Assembly (NCBI GenBank): GCA_017541565.1
Contig: JAFXYU010000170.1
Coordinates: 1 to 14,389, forward strand
Source: a bacterium
Lineage (GTDB): Bacteria; Cyanobacteriota; Vampirovibrionia; Gastranaerophilales; Gastranaerophilaceae
DNA: 14,389 nucleotides
Direction of reading: 5' to 3'
Positions 12,966-14,389 of this stretch are shown here, piece by piece. Numbering within the stretch: position 1 is the first letter of the stretch; each line of letters starts with the position of its first letter. A model generated the notes under the pieces. It worked only from the letters and a program-made list of their open reading frames with translations, was not told the DNA's origin and ran no database searches. A program made the translations under genes and the position numbers.

Positions 12966-14315
12966 ATGAAAAGCTTGTCAAAATCTACAACAACGATGTT
13001 TTTGTTTGATTTGATTATATTGGGTTTATCTACATATTTGTGGTCAAACTTTTTCGGCTATACACCAAAAGCCGTAGGGATTCTTTGTTTTTTCGTTGTG
13101 CTGATTGGACTTGTGGTACTATTTCTTAAAGGTAACTATAAAATACGTGAATTTAACATAAATTTTAAAAACACATACCTCCTTTTTGAGGGTATCATTA
13201 TGACTCACGTTTTGCCTGCCCTGTACTTGCTGATTTTTGCAGCGTCTATAACTTGTACATTAAAATTTCTGGCAGTGAACACTGTCACAATTTTTGTTCT
13301 TTTAAGATTATACAGAGCATTTTTTCATTTATACCTTTTTAATATTAAAAAAGAAAAAAATATATTAGTTCTCGGTGCAGATGACAGAGCCAGAATAATT
13401 GCAGACGAAATTCAAGGGAAAAAAGCCCTGCGAATGAAAGTTGTCGGCTTTGTTCAAGTAAATAATACTGATGAAGATTTGATTTCGGACAATAAACTTC
13501 CCGTTTACAGAAATATTGATAATTTAAAACAGATTATTGACGAAAAAGACATAGATATTGTTGTAATTGCTCAGGCAACAGAACTTATCGTAACTATACC
13601 ACGTGGTATTGAAATATACAAAATGCCCGATTTCTATGAGAAAGTAACCGGAAAATTCTATATTGATGAAAAAACCATAACGGAACTTTATTATCAGTAT
13701 ACAACTCACCGTTCGATAGTATATGATTTTTGTAAAAGAACTTATGATATTATAGCAGCGTTGATTATTCTAATAGTAACATTGCCTATTACCGGTTTAA
13801 CTGCGTTACGAGTTTGGCTGACTGATCATGGGAATCCAATATACACACAGCCTCGTGTGGGAATGGATGGGAAGGTTTTTAAATGTTATAAACTTCGTAC
13901 AATGTATGCCAATGATTATGTGCCAAAGGCAGGAAAGATAAAAGAAGAAACAGCAGGAATAAATGATGACAGAGTTATTCCGTTTTGCAGATTTGTGCGA
14001 AAAGCTCGTTTTGATGAAATACCTCAGATGATAAATATATTGAAAGGTGAGATTTCAATAGTCGGTCCAAGGGCTGAATGGGAAAATTTGGTGAATATAT
14101 ACAAAAAAGAAGTTCCATATTATTCTTGCCGCATGTGGGTAAAAACAGGTTGGACAGGCTGGGCTCAGATTAATCAAGGACACTGCGTAAGTAGTGAAGA
14201 TATAACAGAAAAACTTCAATATGATCTTTATTATTTAAAAAATAGAAATGTTCTTTGGGAAATTTTTATTCTTGTAAAGGCAGTATTTTTAGCGTTGGGT
14301 GGAAGACATGACTGA
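12966..14315 (+). CDS. Polyprenyl-phosphate sugar-phosphate transferase (WcaJ/PssY-like initiating enzyme)
   Basis: Starts glycan assembly by moving a sugar-1-phosphate from a nucleotide sugar to undecaprenyl phosphate. A polytopic, monotopic-core phosphoglycosyl transferase of 449 residues. Hydrophobic helices at about 8-28, 35-55, 72-95 and 97-125 are followed by a Rossmann-like CoA_binding_3-type domain (ILVLGADDRARIIADEI), a membrane helix or re-entrant hairpin at about 262-285 after KRTYD, and the bacterial sugar transferase domain. The latter has QPRVGMDGKVF, KLRTM at 309-313, the catalytic Asp350-Glu351 in FDEIPQ, LKGEISIVGPR and GWAQIN. VGPRAE replaces the commoner VGPRPE. AAGAAAGGG precedes the ATG. 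The last eight bases overlap the next glycosyltransferase. Sugar specificity (glucose, galactose or other) is not readable from the sequence. Confidence 0.94.
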   Translation: MKSLSKSTTTMFLFDLIILGLSTYLWSNFFGYTPKAVGILCFFVVLIGLVVLFLKGNYKIREFNINFKNTYLLFEGIIMTHVLPALYLLIFAASITCTLKFLAVNTVTIFVLLRLYRAFFHLYLFNIKKEKNILVLGADDRARIIADEIQGKKALRMKVVGFVQVNNTDEDLISDNKLPVYRNIDNLKQIIDEKDIDIVVIAQATELIVTIPRGIEIYKMPDFYEKVTGKFYIDEKTITELYYQYTTHRSIVYDFCKRTYDIIAALIILIVTLPITGLTALRVWLTDHGNPIYTQPRVGMDGKVFKCYKLRTMYANDYVPKAGKIKEETAGINDDRVIPFCRFVRKARFDEIPQMINILKGEISIVGPRAEWENLVNIYKKEVPYYSCRMWVKTGWTGWAQINQGHCVSSEDITEKLQYDLYYLKNRNVLWEIFILVKAVFLALGGRHD

Positions 14316-14389
14316 TGACAACTTAAAAATAACTCATGTGGCAAGATTTGCCAAGCCACATAAAGGTGGAATAGAGTCTTTTATAGAAA
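14308..14389 (+). CDS. Family 4 glycosyltransferase, N-terminal fragment cut by the window end
   Basis: Only 27 codons are present. They read LKITHVARFAKPHKGGIESF, the usual opening strand and Gly-rich donor/acceptor loop of GT-B family 4 enzymes (KPHKGGIES type). The ATG overlaps the end of the sugar transferase gene by eight bases, with GGTGGAAG just upstream, which points to coupled translation. It probably adds the second or a later sugar of the glycan. The rest of the gene lies beyond the window. Confidence 0.8.
   Translation, partial: MTDDNLKITHVARFAKPHKGGIESFIE

Overview
The window reads as AT-rich DNA from a Gram-negative-type bacterium. Three clusters support this: type IV pilus inner-membrane genes (PilM/PilN/PilO type), a complete dTDP-L-rhamnose set (rfbC-B-D-A), and a surface-polysaccharide locus with UDP-glucose dehydrogenase, glycosyltransferases, a Wzz-like chain-length protein and a phosphoglycosyl transferase. 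The base composition, the PilM-PilN fusion and the GTAG-preceded hairpins would fit a gut Vampirovibrionia/'Melainabacteria' (Gastranaerophilales) genome. That placement is a guess from general features; nothing in the window proves it.

Layout. (1) 1-2183, plus strand: the end of a pilus operon, with a PilM-PilN fusion protein (5' end possibly outside the window) followed by PilO. (2) 2321-2431: tRNA-Gly(TCC) and its terminator. (3) 2432-4370: an accessory patch. It holds a small HTH-like protein on the minus strand, a very AT-rich family 2 glycosyltransferase on the plus strand, a shared divergent promoter/operator, inverted REP-like hairpins on both sides, a long imperfect hairpin, and a 19-base near-copy of the tRNA-Gly 3' end at the far edge. 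The patch may be a small element inserted at the tRNA. (4) 4517-5252, plus: a DRE-TIM aldolase-like (HMGL) gene that appears to be transcribed without a leader. (5) 11401 down to 5261, minus: rfbC, rfbB, rfbD, rfbA (tightly packed), a second family 2 glycosyltransferase, a duplicated 3' fragment of rfbA, and ugd. The fragment and the intact rfbA 3' end are 134-base direct repeats bracketing the glycosyltransferase, which suggests it was inserted as a cassette into an older rfbA-ugd junction. (6) 11520-14389, plus, divergent from rfbC: Wzz-like protein, polyprenyl-phosphate sugar-phosphate transferase, and the first 27 codons of a family 4 glycosyltransferase that runs off the window.

How the genes work together: RfbA/B/C/D make dTDP-L-rhamnose and Ugd makes UDP-glucuronate. 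The phosphoglycosyl transferase would start a lipid-linked glycan at the membrane, the family 2 and family 4 glycosyltransferases would extend it, and the Wzz-like protein would set chain length. The HMGL-like enzyme has no assigned product here, but its position suggests a role in making an unusual glycan building block. The promoters I can see often have an extended -10 (TGnTATAAT) with little or no -35, and they help correct two start codons (rfbC and the HMGL-like gene).

Most worth a second look: the 10-bp-phased ACACA array upstream of the promoter reading into ugd, the rfbA-flanked glycosyltransferase cassette, the symmetric divergent operator beside the HTH gene, and the nested repeat structure of the tRNA-Gly patch.
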